Shown piece after piece: positions 1-18,934 of a DNA stretch of 64,000 nucleotides; positions within the stretch are counted from its first letter, which is position 1; each line of letters opens with the position of its first letter. The stretch lies in assembly GCA_022385805.1 (NCBI GenBank), contig MU277690.1:151664-215663 (forward strand), written 5' to 3'. Under the pieces are notes generated by a model that saw nothing but the letters and a program-made list of their open reading frames with translations, was not told the origin of the DNA and searched no databases. Origin of the DNA: Pilatotrama ljubarskyi (taxonomy: Eukaryota; Basidiomycota; Agaricomycetes; Polyporales; Polyporaceae). The position numbers and the translations under genes were made by a program.

Positions 1-1
1 A

Positions 2-3000
2 CGCGCTTGGACGGGGTATCCACAATACCAGAAAATCCTGCTCGATCGTGCTCGTCGGCTTGCTCGCGTCCCTGCCTACCCTAGGATTTTCTACAGCAGC
101 GATGACGATGACGACTTCGACGACTCCGGATTCCACTCGTTTGAAGTGCTGTCTGACTGGCTACACGACGCGGGTGGTCCTTTCTCGCCGCCTCGTTCTC
201 CACTGGGCGCATATACTCAACCTGGCGACGCGAGCTCTCCTGCTAATGTGAACCAAGACCCGCGTACGCCTCCTCAGGAGGTTCTCGATGACTCACTGGA
301 TGGCTTACCAGCACTTCTGGATTGTGTTCTTGATCTGGAGTCCCGCGAACTCATTCCTGCATTCAGAGAACTCCCGACCGTCCGTCTCCTCTATCTGCAG
401 GTTGTCCTGGCAAATATCTTTGGTTCTGCTACTGTGGAGGAGGCGGAACGCCGCCTCAAGGATGGCCTAGACCTTCTGGAGCTCTCCCGGCCTGACGGCT
501 TGCCAGCGCGCCCCAAGCCTGCGGAGTCTCTCATCACGGCAAAGAGGCGCCTAGGGCTCAATGTAGATGACTACATCGAGAAGCGGGCCATCTGCACTGT
601 CTGTTTCAAGCCATACAGCAGCGAAGACATCGCGCAGAGCGATTCTCCGACATGCGTCGTCAGGAAATGCCCCGGGATATTCTACAGCACCAAGCGCGAG
701 GCCGACGGCACAGAGCGACGCGTCCCTGCGAAAATACACGCATACGTCTCCCTCATCAAGACCATTCAGCGATTCCTCCTCCGCCCGGACTTTGTCAACG
801 CGCTGACGCTCCCCTCACAGAAGCTCAGGAAGCCTCCCCTCGAGAATCACGAGTCCATGCATGACTTCCACGATGGCGTCGCGTTCAGCTCTTACAAGCT
901 CGGCTTAGAACGCGTCAAGCTCTCTGATGGCACTGTCGCGGACGTCGCAATACGACGCGGCACCCAGCGGACGCTAATGTCTGTGGACATTGGTTTAAGC
1001 ATGACAATCAACGTCGACTGGTGAGCGCATGTCTGTTGTGCAATGTCCGCCGTTGACAGGTATCAGGTACGGCGTCACGGAGGGACGCCCTCATTCTGTC
1101 GGTGGCATATATGTCACGTTCAACAACCTCCACCGATCTGTCCGGTACCTTCAGCATAATGTGCACCTATCCTCAAACACTCCGGGACCCAAAGAGCCGA
1201 CATCTGAGCAGCTCACACATCTTATCGAGCCTCTGTACGATGAGGCAAAGGTCCTGTATGATGGTGCGCTCACCTCTTGTTCTTCTGGTGATTTTTTCTT
1301 TCGTTCAGCTCCCTCGTGTATGATGCAGGTGCACGCATGGCTATTGATGGGCGTAGGGACCCTGGGGAGGTATTCGGGGGCATCAAGATGCGCGTGTGTG
1401 ACCTCCCGGGGTCGCGAAAGCTGGAGGCGTTTGCCGCTCATAACCATAAAGAGAACCCGTGTTTTTTCTGCAAGCTGCGCTATGAAGACATCAATGACCC
1501 TTCCGGATACGATATAGAAAGTGAGTAGAACATGAACCGCGTCAGGTTGTTCTTCGCCAGCTGAAAGCTCTCGCGATCCAGACTTCGAACTTCGTGATGA
1601 CTGGGAGCAGGTCAAGCATGCGTTCGCGTCGCGGGATGCGACGACTGCCAGGGCCCGCAAGCAGATCTTTGAGGAACATGGGCAACGATGGGCTAAGTTT
1701 TTTGAGCTCCCAGGATGGACGCCATCGGGGTGCGCCATCGATTTCATGCATAATTTCTACCGTACGTATATTGCTATACGTTATGCCCGAACTCACAGAT
1801 TTGTGTTTAGTCGGGATAGCAAAGGAAATGTATGTGGCGCTCCTCGTGCGAGGGCATCTCTTGAACAAGGAGATGTGGCGACGGGTGGAAACTCTTGTCA
1901 ATAGCATCCAGTGGCCTTCGGGAATTGGACGCCTACCCACTAACGTACGGACTTGAATTTCTCCCGCTACACAAATTGATGGAATCTGTCTCGCTACAGC
2001 TCGGCGAAAATCACGGCTTCGCGAAGGCCGACCAATGGCGACGATGGGTGAACGTGCAGTGCACGGTCCTGTGGACTGTCTGGGGTGACGCACATGACGT
2101 GATCCGCAGGAACCCACCGGACATCCCGGCAAACACGAAGAACGTCGAGTCCTTCTGCCGTGACGACCTACGGGATATCTACGAGGTATTCCTCTTTCTG
2201 TCACTTGCTGAACGCATCCTTGCTAGCAAGAGTATCTCGATGGACGACGTCGAACGTGGGCATAGGTATCTCCGCCTGTGCTGCGTGCAGATGCTCCGAC
2301 TCGGTGTACACCTGCTGCCAAACCATCATCTCGCCATGCACTACCCAATCATTTTCAAGCTCTTCGGTCCGGTCTACGCCTGGTGGCTATACGCTCATGA
2401 ACGTTTCAATGGGATACAAGAGAAGGTCCGGACCAATGGCAAGGCCGCTGGTGAGATGGAACTCACGCTCACACGTAGCTGGGTTGCCAAACAGCGTCTC
2501 TACGAGCTGGTACGTCAGTCAAACTCGAACAGACCTGTCTGACTCAGGTACCGTGTCGCACAGTTGTCTTCTCTCCCGGAGTCTGCTACAGATAGGGAGC
2601 GCATGCTCATCGACCGCGTGATCTCAACAAACACCGAGTCAAGCGGCACGCTCCGCAGCCACATGTTCACCGCATCTGATTCGACTGTGAAGGCTCCTCG
2701 CCAGGTCAAGAAGTATTCGGACCTGCGCAAGCTCCCTCATCCTGACGTCTATCAGCTCCTCCTCACTTTCCTTCAGGAGCTCTGGCCGGAGCTGCGCATT
2801 GCGGACGACTTCAATCTCGAATCCGACTGCTTGACATTCTCCTCGACGCGCTCTGCTCGTGTTTTTCCTGTACTCTCTGTCGACTCGACACGATACGGAA
2901 GCATCATGGACAAGCGCTCAAGTGCTGACCGCTTTGGCTGCGTCGACTTCAGGTCTTCTCGAGTACCATGCAAGATCCTCTATCACTTTGGCCTGTCTGT

Positions 3001-3371
3001 CGGCAATTCCTCTGTGACGTGCTCCGTGGTCCAACGCCTCATATCTGACGACAACATTCCTGCCTTCCCATGGTCGTTATATGCGATGGACCTCGGAGTT
3101 TATGTGACATATGCTGATCATTTCCAGTCCCCAGAGGTCATCCTGTCTTCGCAGCTCGCCGCACCAGTTGCCATCATTCCCATCACAAGCAGAGTACTTG
3201 GAAGTTCAACCCCCCTGTGGGCCGTCCACTCCTTTGACCGAGTACATACCATATCACTACCCATATCCCACAGTTCTGAATCAGCATGTGCAGACAGGAA
3301 TCGAGCCGGAGGACGAGTGGTTCAACACTCTCAGTGACGAGATTGACAATATCACGGATAACGATATCTAA
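2..3371 (+). CDS. Tnp2-family (CACTA) transposase, 5'-partial
   Basis: The frame is open from base 2, so the N-terminus is off the window. Predicted exons are 2-1020, 1067-1263, 1329-1520, 1561-1761, 1811-1944, 2000-2509 and 2564 to about 3337 or 3371, all joined by 40-65 nt GT-AG introns. Diagnostic Tnp2 stretches appear in order: a Cys-containing block near 590-680 (CTVCFKPY), YSSDDDDDF near the start, HSVGGIYVTF after the first intron, CDLPGSRKL, a WPSGIGRLPTN block and, near the end, FGPVYAWWLYAHERFNG followed by MELTLTRSWV. The RNase H-like catalytic core should lie between these. The last 100 bp do not resolve: the reading that contains LWAVHSFDR and the reading that ends DEIDNITDNDI are in different frames, and no good intron joins them, which suggests a small indel. 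Function is cut-and-paste transposition of the surrounding element. Confidence 0.75.
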
Positions 3372-3385
3372 TTCTAAGGTACATC

Positions 3386-5141
3386 TCACATCACCTGGAA
3401 CATCGCCTCGACATCACGCCCTTCTGTCAGCTGAGCGTAACGCTCACGCGCTGCCTTCACGTCCGCAGTCTCTTCCGTCCTCCGGAACTTCACTCCAAGA
3501 TTACCCCCAGCCTTTCCCTTCCCTTTCGTGACGACATCGACCGGATCCTCCGCATCCCCCCATGCTTTCCCACTGCTCGCGACCCGCCCGCTCGTCATCC
3601 AGTGAGGATTCGCTGTCATGGCCTCGTGCTTAATCATCCAGGCACGCAGGCGGGTTTTGAGCGTGCGAGCGCGCGCAGGCTCGACCTTCTGCTTCTCCTC
3701 GCCAGGTACACGCGTTGTCATCTTCTTCGCCAAATCCGGGTCCGGATCTGGCAGACGGTCCACTGCCTCAAAGAGGCTTTGAAGCTGCCATAAAACCACC
3801 GTCGGTGAGATCTTCCCGACGTCAAGAGCGAGACATAGCAAGGAGCTCACCTCGTCACTACGGTACCAAGGTCGCCGGCTGATGTACCTCTGTGCTTCAC
3901 CAGGTGTGGGGGCTGGGTCGTCCTCGTCGTCGGACATGGCATTAATCGTGAATGCTGCAGCGTACTTCGGGTCCGACCACTCGGTGCCGTCCGCTTTGCG
4001 CTTCCGTTGCTCACACTTCTGTCATCTCCGGTGAGTACAGTTCAGGTCCCGACATGCCAGTGCCCGGGTGACTCACTGCCTCCGCTCGTGAACGGTATAC
4101 AGCTTTCGTGACCGTGTCTTCCCCAACAGTTTCTTCGACATCTCCAGATGCCTCCGGCACTCCTGGCTCCTCAGGCTCCTCGAAGGCATCATCCATGACA
4201 TCGTCTCCTTCTCCGCTCGGAGGTACTGTGCGTGCTCTGCTGGCTGCGCGGCGCTGCTTGTTGTGCTTCCGATACTCACTCCGCATGTAGGCGAACTTCC
4301 GTACAAGCCGCTCCATCAGATCTGCATCGAGAATCTCATCAAGCGCGAGCGCAGAGCTGGGCGTCTCCAGTTTTCCATTGGCACGTATCCACTTCATTAC
4401 TGTGTCGAGGGCCTCGCGGTTATTCAGGCCGTCCTCGTTCTCATTCCAGTCGAATCGCAGGACACGTTTGCCCGTGTGAGGCTGCAGCGGCCAGTCGTTC
4501 TCATCGGTGGGGTATGGGGGGAGCTTCTTCGCGTCCAATCCGCTAATGTTCATCAGCTTCTTCAGGGCGGCAAGCACGACATCCTACCCCAGTATGTTAG
4601 TGGTCGTTTCATTGATATGCAGCTGTTCACGTACCTTTATCTCTTTCTTATCCCACCAATAGCGACTCTGCGCGATCTGCTCAGCTGTTGGCACGCGCCC
4701 GCCATCGCCTTCTGCCTCTCCACCGCCACCAGCGTCTGCCTCGCGCCTGCTTCCCTCGCTCGCATTCATCCTATGCTCGCCGGCTCCCCCATCAGCATCT
4801 TGCACGCCCGCGACCCTCTCTTCGCTGTCCGACTCCGGGAACCCGCTGAGCTTCTCGACATACCTGACCCGGCGCTTTAGTGCAGCCAGCTCCGCCTCGA
4901 GAACATTCACTCTGCAGTACAAAATATTCTCGCGCTCCCTCGCTCGCTTCTCGACGTCTTCTGCCGTTCTCTCGACTTCTCGGAGGCGCTCCTGCAGGCA
5001 TTCTATGGCTGATATTGCGGCTTTCAGCCTCTCGACATTTTGGTTCGCTCCTGCTGTGGTCCCGGACGGCGCTGCGAGGCCGCGTGCACCACCTGCTGCT
5101 CCGGGACCGGTTCGCGTACCCGCGGGAGGGTTGTCGGGCAT
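3386..5141 (-). CDS. Transposon accessory protein with coiled coil (hypothetical)
   Basis: Three exons, 5141-4635, 4583-4077 and 4018-3386, joined by introns of 51 and 58 nt (GTACGT...TAG and GTGAGT...CAG), give one continuous protein of 548 residues. The first join reads DKKEIK-DVVLAAL and the second RSRAEA-KCEQRKRK, both frame-perfect. Residues about 35-90 form a Glu/Arg/Leu-rich coiled coil (VERLKAAISAIECLQERL, then EVERTAEDVEKRARERE); the middle has a short YRKHNKQRRAASR basic patch; the rest is acidic and low in complexity. I recognise no named domain. Position, convergent with the Tnp2 gene and inside the same repeat, suggests the second gene of the CACTA element, perhaps a DNA-binding helper like plant TnpA. 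That role is inference. It could also be a host gene captured by the element. Confidence 0.65.
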
Positions 5142-5991
5142 ACTGGAGGGTGCGATGCGGAGCGCGGGAAGCAGTAGGAGTCGGGGGAGAGCTCAATGGG
5201 CCCGGTATTTTCTCCTTCCCCATGTAGCCCCCTGATGTGCTCTATCGTTGCGCAATCTACGTTGAACGGCTTGACACGTATTCACCGGAACCGTGTCGAT
5301 GGCGGGGCCTGATATGCGTGAAAGGTACATGTATTGCCAAAAGGCGCGGGAAGGGGTGCCAGTGTGCTACAGGGCGGACCGGGGCCATCCGAGCCGCGCT
5401 GAGATGCTATGGACGGAGGAATCTGTCTGAAATCTTCAGAGGAATCTCTCAGGAATATGATTGTAATGTGATAGTACGGATGACATGCTCTACGTCATGG
5501 AACTCGAGGGGAATGCGCAGAGGATGTCTGTCGAATCTGGGGATTTGACGCAGATGCTCTGGCGCCAAAATCCGGCGCTTCACCCAGTGACACGGCTATC
5601 GGACCAATTTTCATGTATCAAGGACCATTCTGCGGGTAAAGTGTGAGCGTGCTGGGACACCAAGGACATAGCTTTCACAAGCTAGATTAATTTGGACTCA
5701 TGCCTCGAGTTGCTCTCGCAATAGTCTCGCGTACGCGAAGAGCGTGGCTCGGACCGGCGCTACCTGACGACAAGGGGATAGTGGCCAAACAGGGTAGTCA
5801 AAGCCAAACAAAGTTAAGCGCCGGACGAGGGCCGGGGTCGCGTTGTCCGCACTGCTCGTCGACCACAACCACAACACGCGACGTACGCACCGACTACATG
5901 CTCCTCCTCATCCTCCACAATCTCTGTGCATCTATAGCTTCCGAATATTAAACTCTCCTGTGCACGCGCTGCCTAAGAAAACGCGAAGTAC
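5142..5991. other. Noncoding stretch: accessory-gene promoter, element end, SUN-gene promoter
   Basis: No coding region with basidiomycete splice structure was found in these 850 bp. The left part should hold the promoter of the minus-strand accessory gene and the transposon's right end; the right part the promoter of the SUN gene. From 5850 on, the sequence becomes C-rich with CTCCTCCTCATCCTCC runs, typical of basidiomycete 5' leaders. Confidence 0.5.
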
Positions 5992-8980
5992 ATGTCATTC
6001 TCGAGCACACCTTTAGGTCAAGGCAGACGTCTAGATCATCACACCTTTCTCAACAAGAACAACCCCAATCGTCCCCCAAACTCGCCCCCACGCCGCGCGA
6101 TACCTACCTCATACGCCTACGGGTACGATATCATTCTTCCACGCGTGTACATCGCGTCCTGATAGACAATCAGCGCTCCCACCGTTGGTTCACGCTCTCC
6201 GCCAAAGCCAGACCGAGCACCACTCCTTGCGCAGGAAGACGACCCCGAACAACCTGCCCTCGTTCGCTTTGCACGATTGAAGCAGCGCGAGCAAGCCCAG
6301 CAGTCCTCCCAGGCACAATCATCTCGCTCCGTGGGTTCCAGTGTTACATCTCCCCATCCGGAGAAGTGGAGTGTCAAGGACACGTCTGTTAACATCGCCG
6401 GCGCATTCTACCAGGCAGCCACCTACACCTCCGTCGATACCACCGCCGAATCTAGCATGAATCCTAACGAAGCGTGGGCCTCTGGCATCCGCAAGCCCAT
6501 GGTCCCTCGTAGTACTTCCGTCGAATACGAGAAGGAGACCCAATCCACAGTCAACCGCCGACTCGCACCCCCTCCCAGTCGATCACAGAACATTGCGCGG
6601 GTCGCAAGACCTGTCTCGAAGTCCGCGTCCATTCGCCACGTTCCAGACTCGGAGGGCGAGGAGGAACCGCGCGAAAATGGGCGCGCGAGGACCCCACTCG
6701 AGCACGGTATCGACATGGTCAAGCGCATGACCTTCTTCCTGCGAGAACGCTCACAAGAGCCAGAAGCTGAATCCTTCGTGAATGGGAACGAGAGCACGCG
6801 CGACATGTCAAGCTACGACTATTCCGCCGAAGAGCGGGATTTCCAGGCCGCGTCACAGAAACCACCCTCCCGACGAACGGTTGCTACACATAGAAAGAAC
6901 CGCATCTCTATGGATAACAAAGCGTATCGACCCTCCATGTCCGACCTCGAGGAGTCTGATGAAGACTTCATGGAGGACGGGAAGAGGGTCAGAAGGAAGA
7001 AAGCGAAGAAGACAGGCCCCGCAGGTGGTCCGCTCACCTCGCTGCCCGTTGCGGGCTACGACAAACGGAGGAAGAGGAGGAAGGGCGGCAGGGAGAACGG
7101 CGCTCCTGGAGGGGAGGAGGATGAAGAGGGCAGTTCTGAGGAAGAGGACCAGGTCAGCGAGGAGGTGCGTGCGGTGCTGATCAACTATCCTCATGTAGCT
7201 CACTATGTCGCAGCGGTCCGGACGAGGTATGACGCCTACCCAGCGCGCTCCGTCAACAGCCCGGGGATCGCTGCCTCCCATGCCCCGCCAGGCGTCTCTT
7301 ACCCCGCACTACGACTCGAGTGGCCTCGATAACTCGATGGACATCGAGGGTCAACTACTACACTCGATACAAGAAGTGGACGAGCAACCTCCACTACTGG
7401 ACGGCGCAATTCCTCGCGGCCCTAAAGCATCCTTCTCCGTCGGCGCAGCGTTAGGTCGATGCGTACATGGACTCCTCAGCGTCCTTCTATGGATCGTACG
7501 ATCACTTTGGCGTTGTGTGGCCGGCATACTTAACGCCATCTCGAGGTTCAACTACGCACCGCTGCTAAAGGCAGGGATCGTCGGGTTGACGCTCTGGGCG
7601 GCCTGGTACGCTCTCAATAGCGGCATGCTAAGCTTGGCTTCGCTACCTCGTCTTCGATCCCCGCACGCTCCGTACCAGCCTCCAGATATTCCTGCTGGCG
7701 ATCTCAGCGCCCTTTCTACCCGTCTCCAGAACCTGGAACGTGTCCTCGCTAGCCTTTCCCTTGACGTCGAGCGGTCGCGTGCCTATATTGAGGGCGACAC
7801 GAAGCACCACGCGGACCTCCTCGGACGTGTCGGCGCTCTAGAGTCGCGCGTACAGAAGGAGAGCATCCGAGCTCACGACGCGGAGACGAAGTTCCGTGCG
7901 AGTACAAGCGAAGGCCTGAACGCCGTGAAGAAGGAGATCGCCCAGTTGTATGCACAAGTTCAGGCACAGCGCGAGGCCGAGGCACGACGTCCAACGGTCG
8001 GAAGTGACGAGGAAGCCCGGGCGAAGCTCAAGGCACTCGAGGAGCGTGTCGGGACGGTGGAAGGTGGTGTCAAGGAGGCGCTGGAACTCGGGAAGAGTGC
8101 CGCCAAGACTGGCGTGGTATCGGGCAACGTTGCGCAGTGGTGGAACAAGCTCGCGACAGGCAAGTCGACCGGCGTGACGATCAAATCGACCGACGGGCAG
8201 GACGTTACGTCCCTCATCAACCACCTCGTGGACGCTGCAGTTCTGCGCACCTCAAAGGACACCCTTGCCCGCGTGGACTATGCCTTGCATTCTGCGGGGG
8301 CCCATATCATCCCGTCATTGACAAGCGACACCGCGGAGGTGCGCCCGTCCGGGGTGTTCAGTCAGATAACTGGACTCCTCACCGGCGGGACCGGTTTCGC
8401 CGTCGGCCGTCCTCCTGTCACGGCGTTACACCATGAGATCCATACCGGACACTGCTGGCCCTTCCCGGGATCTGAGGGTCAACTCGGAGTCGCGCTCGCA
8501 GCCCCAGTGTATATCAGCGACGTCACCATCGACCACGTCGCGAAGGAGAACGCCCTGGACATGCGCTCTGCTCCGCGCCAGATGGAGCTCTGGGGCCTCG
8601 TCGAAGGCCAGGATAACATCGCGAAGTTCCGTGAATGGAAGAACAGCCGTGCCGCCGCGCGCGAGGACGCCGAGACGAGAGGCGAGCCCATACCTTCGAG
8701 CCTGCTCGATGACGAGGTATACCCGCGCTCGCTGCCCAAGCACCCCGAGTACGTGCGCATCGCGAATTTCACGTACGACATCCACTCGCCGCAGAACGTC
8801 CAGACGTTCCCCGTTCGTGAGGACATCAAGGACCTCGGGATTGACTTTGGCGTCGTCGTGCTGCTGGTGAAGAGCAACTGGGGCAAGGAGTTCACGTGCC
8901 TTTACCGGCTGCGCGTCCATGGCGAGCCCGTTGGAGAGTTGCCGCTACCATACCCCGAGGGCGAGGAGGAATCTGCGTAG
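5992..8980 (+). CDS. SUN-domain (Sad1/UNC-84) inner nuclear membrane protein
   Basis: Three exons, 5992-6122, 6174-7164 and 7214-8980, give 962 residues; introns are 51 and 49 nt and the exon sum is an exact multiple of three. The ATG at 5992 is chosen because splicing at GG|GTACGA to CAG|CGC yields an uninterrupted N-terminus (MSFSSTPLGQGRRLDHH). Domain order: a disordered, basic nucleoplasmic region to about residue 440; a single membrane segment around 487-510 (LLKAGIVGLTLWAAWYA); a lumenal coiled coil of about 520-650; and a C-terminal SUN domain of about 680-950 with MELWGLVEG and FTCLYRLRVHGEP near the end, matching the family's beta-sandwich. SUN proteins bridge the inner nuclear membrane to KASH partners and anchor the spindle pole body in fungi. 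Length is long for Sad1 (about 500 residues in fission yeast) because of the N-terminal tail. Confidence 0.9.
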
Positions 8981-9656
8981 GCGGTGGTCCAGGAGGAGTC
9001 ATGTTTGAGGCCGCTACCCTCTCATGCCGCTATGCTCTCTCGTTCCTCATCACAACCGCTCCTCCCACAAGCAAGGCTCAAGCATCCGCACTCATCGCAT
9101 ATGCACATACACTCGCACTGGCATCCGCATCCGCACAGTAATGACCGTCATGACTTCCCTACTTATCCTTCTACGTTCTTCTCTTTAATCCCTTCAGTTT
9201 TGTTCTCGGTTCCCGCTTTCCGACATGTCTTCCGCTCTGTCGGATGGCCAGGTTCAGGTTAGAATATCGGGTCGTTTGCTCATGTTCCATTTCTTCTCAC
9301 TCACCGATACTGGCCGCTGTGAGAGTACTCTCGTTTCCCTACGTACTTATGTCGTATCTGCTGTCTCCGTGGTCTAGTCTGCTGTGACAAGCTGTCCAAT
9401 GTATCAGTACTGCCGTCTGAGACAAATCCAATTCTGCTTACTCTCAATTTCGCGTTCGAGTAGACATCCACCATATATGCTCCAGGTATGATGGCATGTG
9501 ATCCCTATTGCACTCGACGACGTGGACGACCAGTGAGGACAGACGCACAGAGCTGGTACTTATGGTATATAGCTAATAGGCTCGCAATAATGATACAAGT
9601 TCTACGTTCCTCTTAGGCTGTAACATTCAAACCTCCACCACATCCAGGCATCCGCA
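8981..9656. other. Intergenic, tail to tail
   Basis: These 676 bp lie between the stop codons of two convergent genes. They are T/C-rich and relatively AT-rich after 9400, as expected for two 3' UTRs. An AATAATGATAC stretch near 9585 may be part of a poly(A) region for either gene. No coding region or structured RNA was seen. Confidence 0.5.
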
Positions 9657-11400
9657 TCACCAGGCTCCCGGTACAGCGGGTGTCGCCTCCTCGCGCTCCC
9701 TCGCAGCGGCCTCCTGCTCCAGATTGAGCTCGAGGTCGAGCTGGCGCGCGAGCTCACTATCGCGCTCCTCCTGCTCGCGCAGCCTCCGCTGGCGCTCCTC
9801 CTCTTCCTTTTCGATCTGAAGCGCCAGCAGTCGGTCGCGCTCCTCCTCCTCCTTCTCCTTCTGCAGCTGGAGCGCGACGAGCCGTTCGCGCTCCTCCGCC
9901 TCCTTGCTCCGGTCGCGCGAGGCCTGTGCAGGGTGCCGTGGAGGTGCCGCTGGGACGGGCTTCTGGCGAGACGGGGAGGGATGTCGGTCTTTGGGAGGGA
10001 GGGGAGGGGAAGACCGACGTGGTTGGGACTGACGCTGTGGGTGAGGGCGAGGGTTCGCGGGGGTTGGCGTGCTCATGCCCGGTGGCTCAGAAGGGAGGGG
10101 GAGAGGGGTCTTGTATCGCGCCTGGAGGTAGGGGTCTGGGAGGTCGGAGGATGAGTCGTCTGCGGCCGGGAGAGGCGCGGAGTAGGCGTATGGAGGGTAT
10201 GATTGGGCCTGTGGAGGCACGGACGGGGGTATATACGCATGAGAAGGAGGAGGTACATAGTGTTGGGGAGGGGAACCGTAGGTCTTCGCTGGAGCCCCGT
10301 AGGCGGGGGCTGCGGGTTCATAGGGCTGAGGCGGGGGCGCATATGGATGGGGAGGTGGGTATCTCTGCGCGGGAACCGAGTACGGCTGAGCTGGAGGCGC
10401 GTATGATTGAGGAGGCGGGATTTGGGGCTCCGGGATGGGCGTGTGACCCCCACCGGGGCGCAAGTATGGCGGCACCGATTCGAAGGGCGGCTGTGTTGGC
10501 GGGGAGTGGTCTCCGGGAGGTACCGGTGCACGGGTATGGAGGGGATGCTCTGGTGGGAGGAGCCCGCCTGCGGCCTTCGGGCTGGTACCAGGACTGGTGC
10601 GTGGCCCTCCGGGACGCAAGCTCACGGGTATGGATAGAGGTGCCTCGGGTTCTTCTGGCAGCGGTGGGAGAGCGTCGTGGTTGTGCGCTGGGGAACGATG
10701 GGGACCATGAGCGGAGTGGCCTCCAGGAGAGGCATGACTCGGAGGGGTGTTGCTCGGGTATCCAGGAAGAGGCAGCTCATCCGAATCGGAAGTCGCGGCT
10801 GCTGCTGAGATCGCGCCGTCGTGCCTGGGAGCGGTACCAGGTGCCGCTGAGGGCACGGGGGGAAGATCAGCATATGCATACGTAGTGGCCGGACGAGTGA
10901 GCCTTTCTGTGGGCTTCCACTTGGATGCTCGGCGCTGCAAGGGAGGAGTCTTCGCATAGTATGTCATCTCCAGGAACACCTCTCCGCGATATGCGCCATC
11001 CTCCATCTTCAGCGGTACCCAATCTATCCGGCGAAGGTATATCAGGCACAGAACGTATCTCGGTGCTGCACAGGGGTCACCTACCATCGAATTCCCCTGT
11101 CTTGAGCGTTTCCGTGATATCGACGGTGCCTCGGCCAACGCACTCGTCTGCTCTGGGCTCCTTGGACCAACAAGAGACCTCAAGCATCCTCGTCTCGTCC
11201 GATACGCGCTTCATGATCGGAAAGCGTAGCTCCTCATCCCAAACGGGATGCTGCCCACCCTTGACATCGACCTTCGTCTTCTTCGTCTCCTTGTTCAGGG
11301 TCGCTTGCGCATATGCGTCCTGCTTGTAGAAAGTGTGCTTGTCACGCAGGTTTCGCGCCTTGAGGACAACCACGACCAAAGTGCCGATCTCCTCGCCCAT
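9657..11400 (-). CDS. C2-domain protein with long proline-rich region (Inn1/Fic1-like)
   Basis: Two exons, 11400-11085 and 11023-9657, with a 61-nt intron (GTAGGT...TAG) give 560 residues. Residues about 5-125 form a C2 domain: GTLVVVVLKARNLRDK at the N-terminal strand, DAYAQATL, then HPVWDEELRF, the classic C2 order. Residues about 150-430 are dominated by proline with many PxxP and PPPQ/PxYxPP repeats, which are SH3-binding candidates. Residues about 445-550 form a charged helix rich in Glu/Arg (repeats of EEERDRLLALQ). An N-terminal C2 followed by PxxP motifs is the architecture of fungal cytokinesis proteins Inn1 (budding yeast) and Fic1 (fission yeast), which bind SH3 proteins at the division site. 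The extra C-terminal coiled coil is not in the yeast proteins, so orthology is likely but not certain. Confidence 0.75.
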
Positions 11401-12054
11401 TCTGGAGGCCTCGTCAGATTCTGCCAGGACAGGGCGGTACTTGGGCGCTGCTCACACGTGTACGCGCTCGGGGGTGATGGTTGCGAAACCGTCTGGCTCC
11501 TTGGGCTAGAGACGTGCAGGTGGGTTATCGGGGGAGAATGGAGTGGGTGAGGACAAGATGGTTCAGAGGATATTGATGTGGCGCGTCGGATGTTCTTGTA
11601 CGTTTGCGCGGCACGCCAGTGCCTGCATCTGTCACGCTGCACTGCCGCTAACGCTGCTTGTACGCATCCGAGTTCACTGCGCACCACGCATATACATCGC
11701 CCGCTCGCTGTCGACGACGACGAGGACGTTGATGGACAAGCTGCACAGGCCGGGCGGGCCGACGAGGGCCGCAAGGCACTGCGTCACTCCGGCGCCTGTG
11801 GCGGGGAAGCTATGAATAGCCTCCTCCGAAAGGGCCGGGGTGGGAGAAGCACGCATTGCCGCGTCGTCTGCCGCGCTCCTCCGAATTTTGTTATCGTCCT
11901 TACAGAGCTCGTATGCCACCAATATATAACACTCGGCGCAGCGGTGGGATTGCCCCCACCCGTTGGCCTCTAACCTTCCCCCAGCCACGCCCCGCGTCGT
12001 TCTGTCTGTGGGTCTACTCATCTTTGTGCACCGCGGTGTCCTTGCGTGAGCAGA
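11401..12054. promoter_or_regulatory. Divergent promoter between C2-protein gene and ABC transporter
   Basis: The 654-bp gap separates two start codons that face away from each other. A CCAAT at 11929-11933 overlaps a TATATAA at 11933-11939, about 115 bp upstream of the ABC transporter ATG, a sensible TATA position. No equally clear element was seen for the minus-strand gene. Minus-strand open frames across 11674-12318 show no domain and overlap the transporter start, so I treat them as noncoding. Confidence 0.5.
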
Positions 12055-18779
<6,725 letters not shown>

Positions 18780-18934
18780 ACGCGAACAGGGGCTTCTGTA
18801 GACATTACCAGGGAGGATAGGATATGTGGAGGAATACAACTGCTACGACAACACGACATAGAGATGACGATAGCTAGTGGAACAGTACATCCAGCATATG
18901 GCGTAATAAGAATGGCGGAAGAAAGGAAGGAACC

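Larger units (their letters stand above)
1..5783. mobile_element. CACTA/EnSpm-type DNA transposon, left end outside the window
   Basis: The segment holds a Tnp2-family transposase on the plus strand and a convergent coiled-coil accessory gene on the minus strand, with stop codons only about 15 bp apart. That two-gene layout is known for CACTA elements, which often carry a transposase plus a DNA-binding accessory protein. The left terminus lies outside the window. For the right terminus I looked for TAGTG (the complement of CACTA); one copy sits at 5779-5783, inside AT-poor noncoding sequence after the accessory gene's promoter. Without the left end, the target-site duplication and terminal inverted repeat cannot be checked, so the right border is a guess. 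The transposase C-terminus looks damaged, so the copy may be inactive. Confidence 0.6.

Noticed and set aside
5700..5951. Open frame of 83 codons between the CACTA element and the SUN gene
   Set aside because: No motif; it lies in promoter-like sequence and has no splice partner.
9926..10885. Plus-strand open frame of 319 codons
   Set aside because: It is antisense to the proline-rich part of the C2 protein. CCN codons give GGN on the other strand, so open frames there are expected; no motif.
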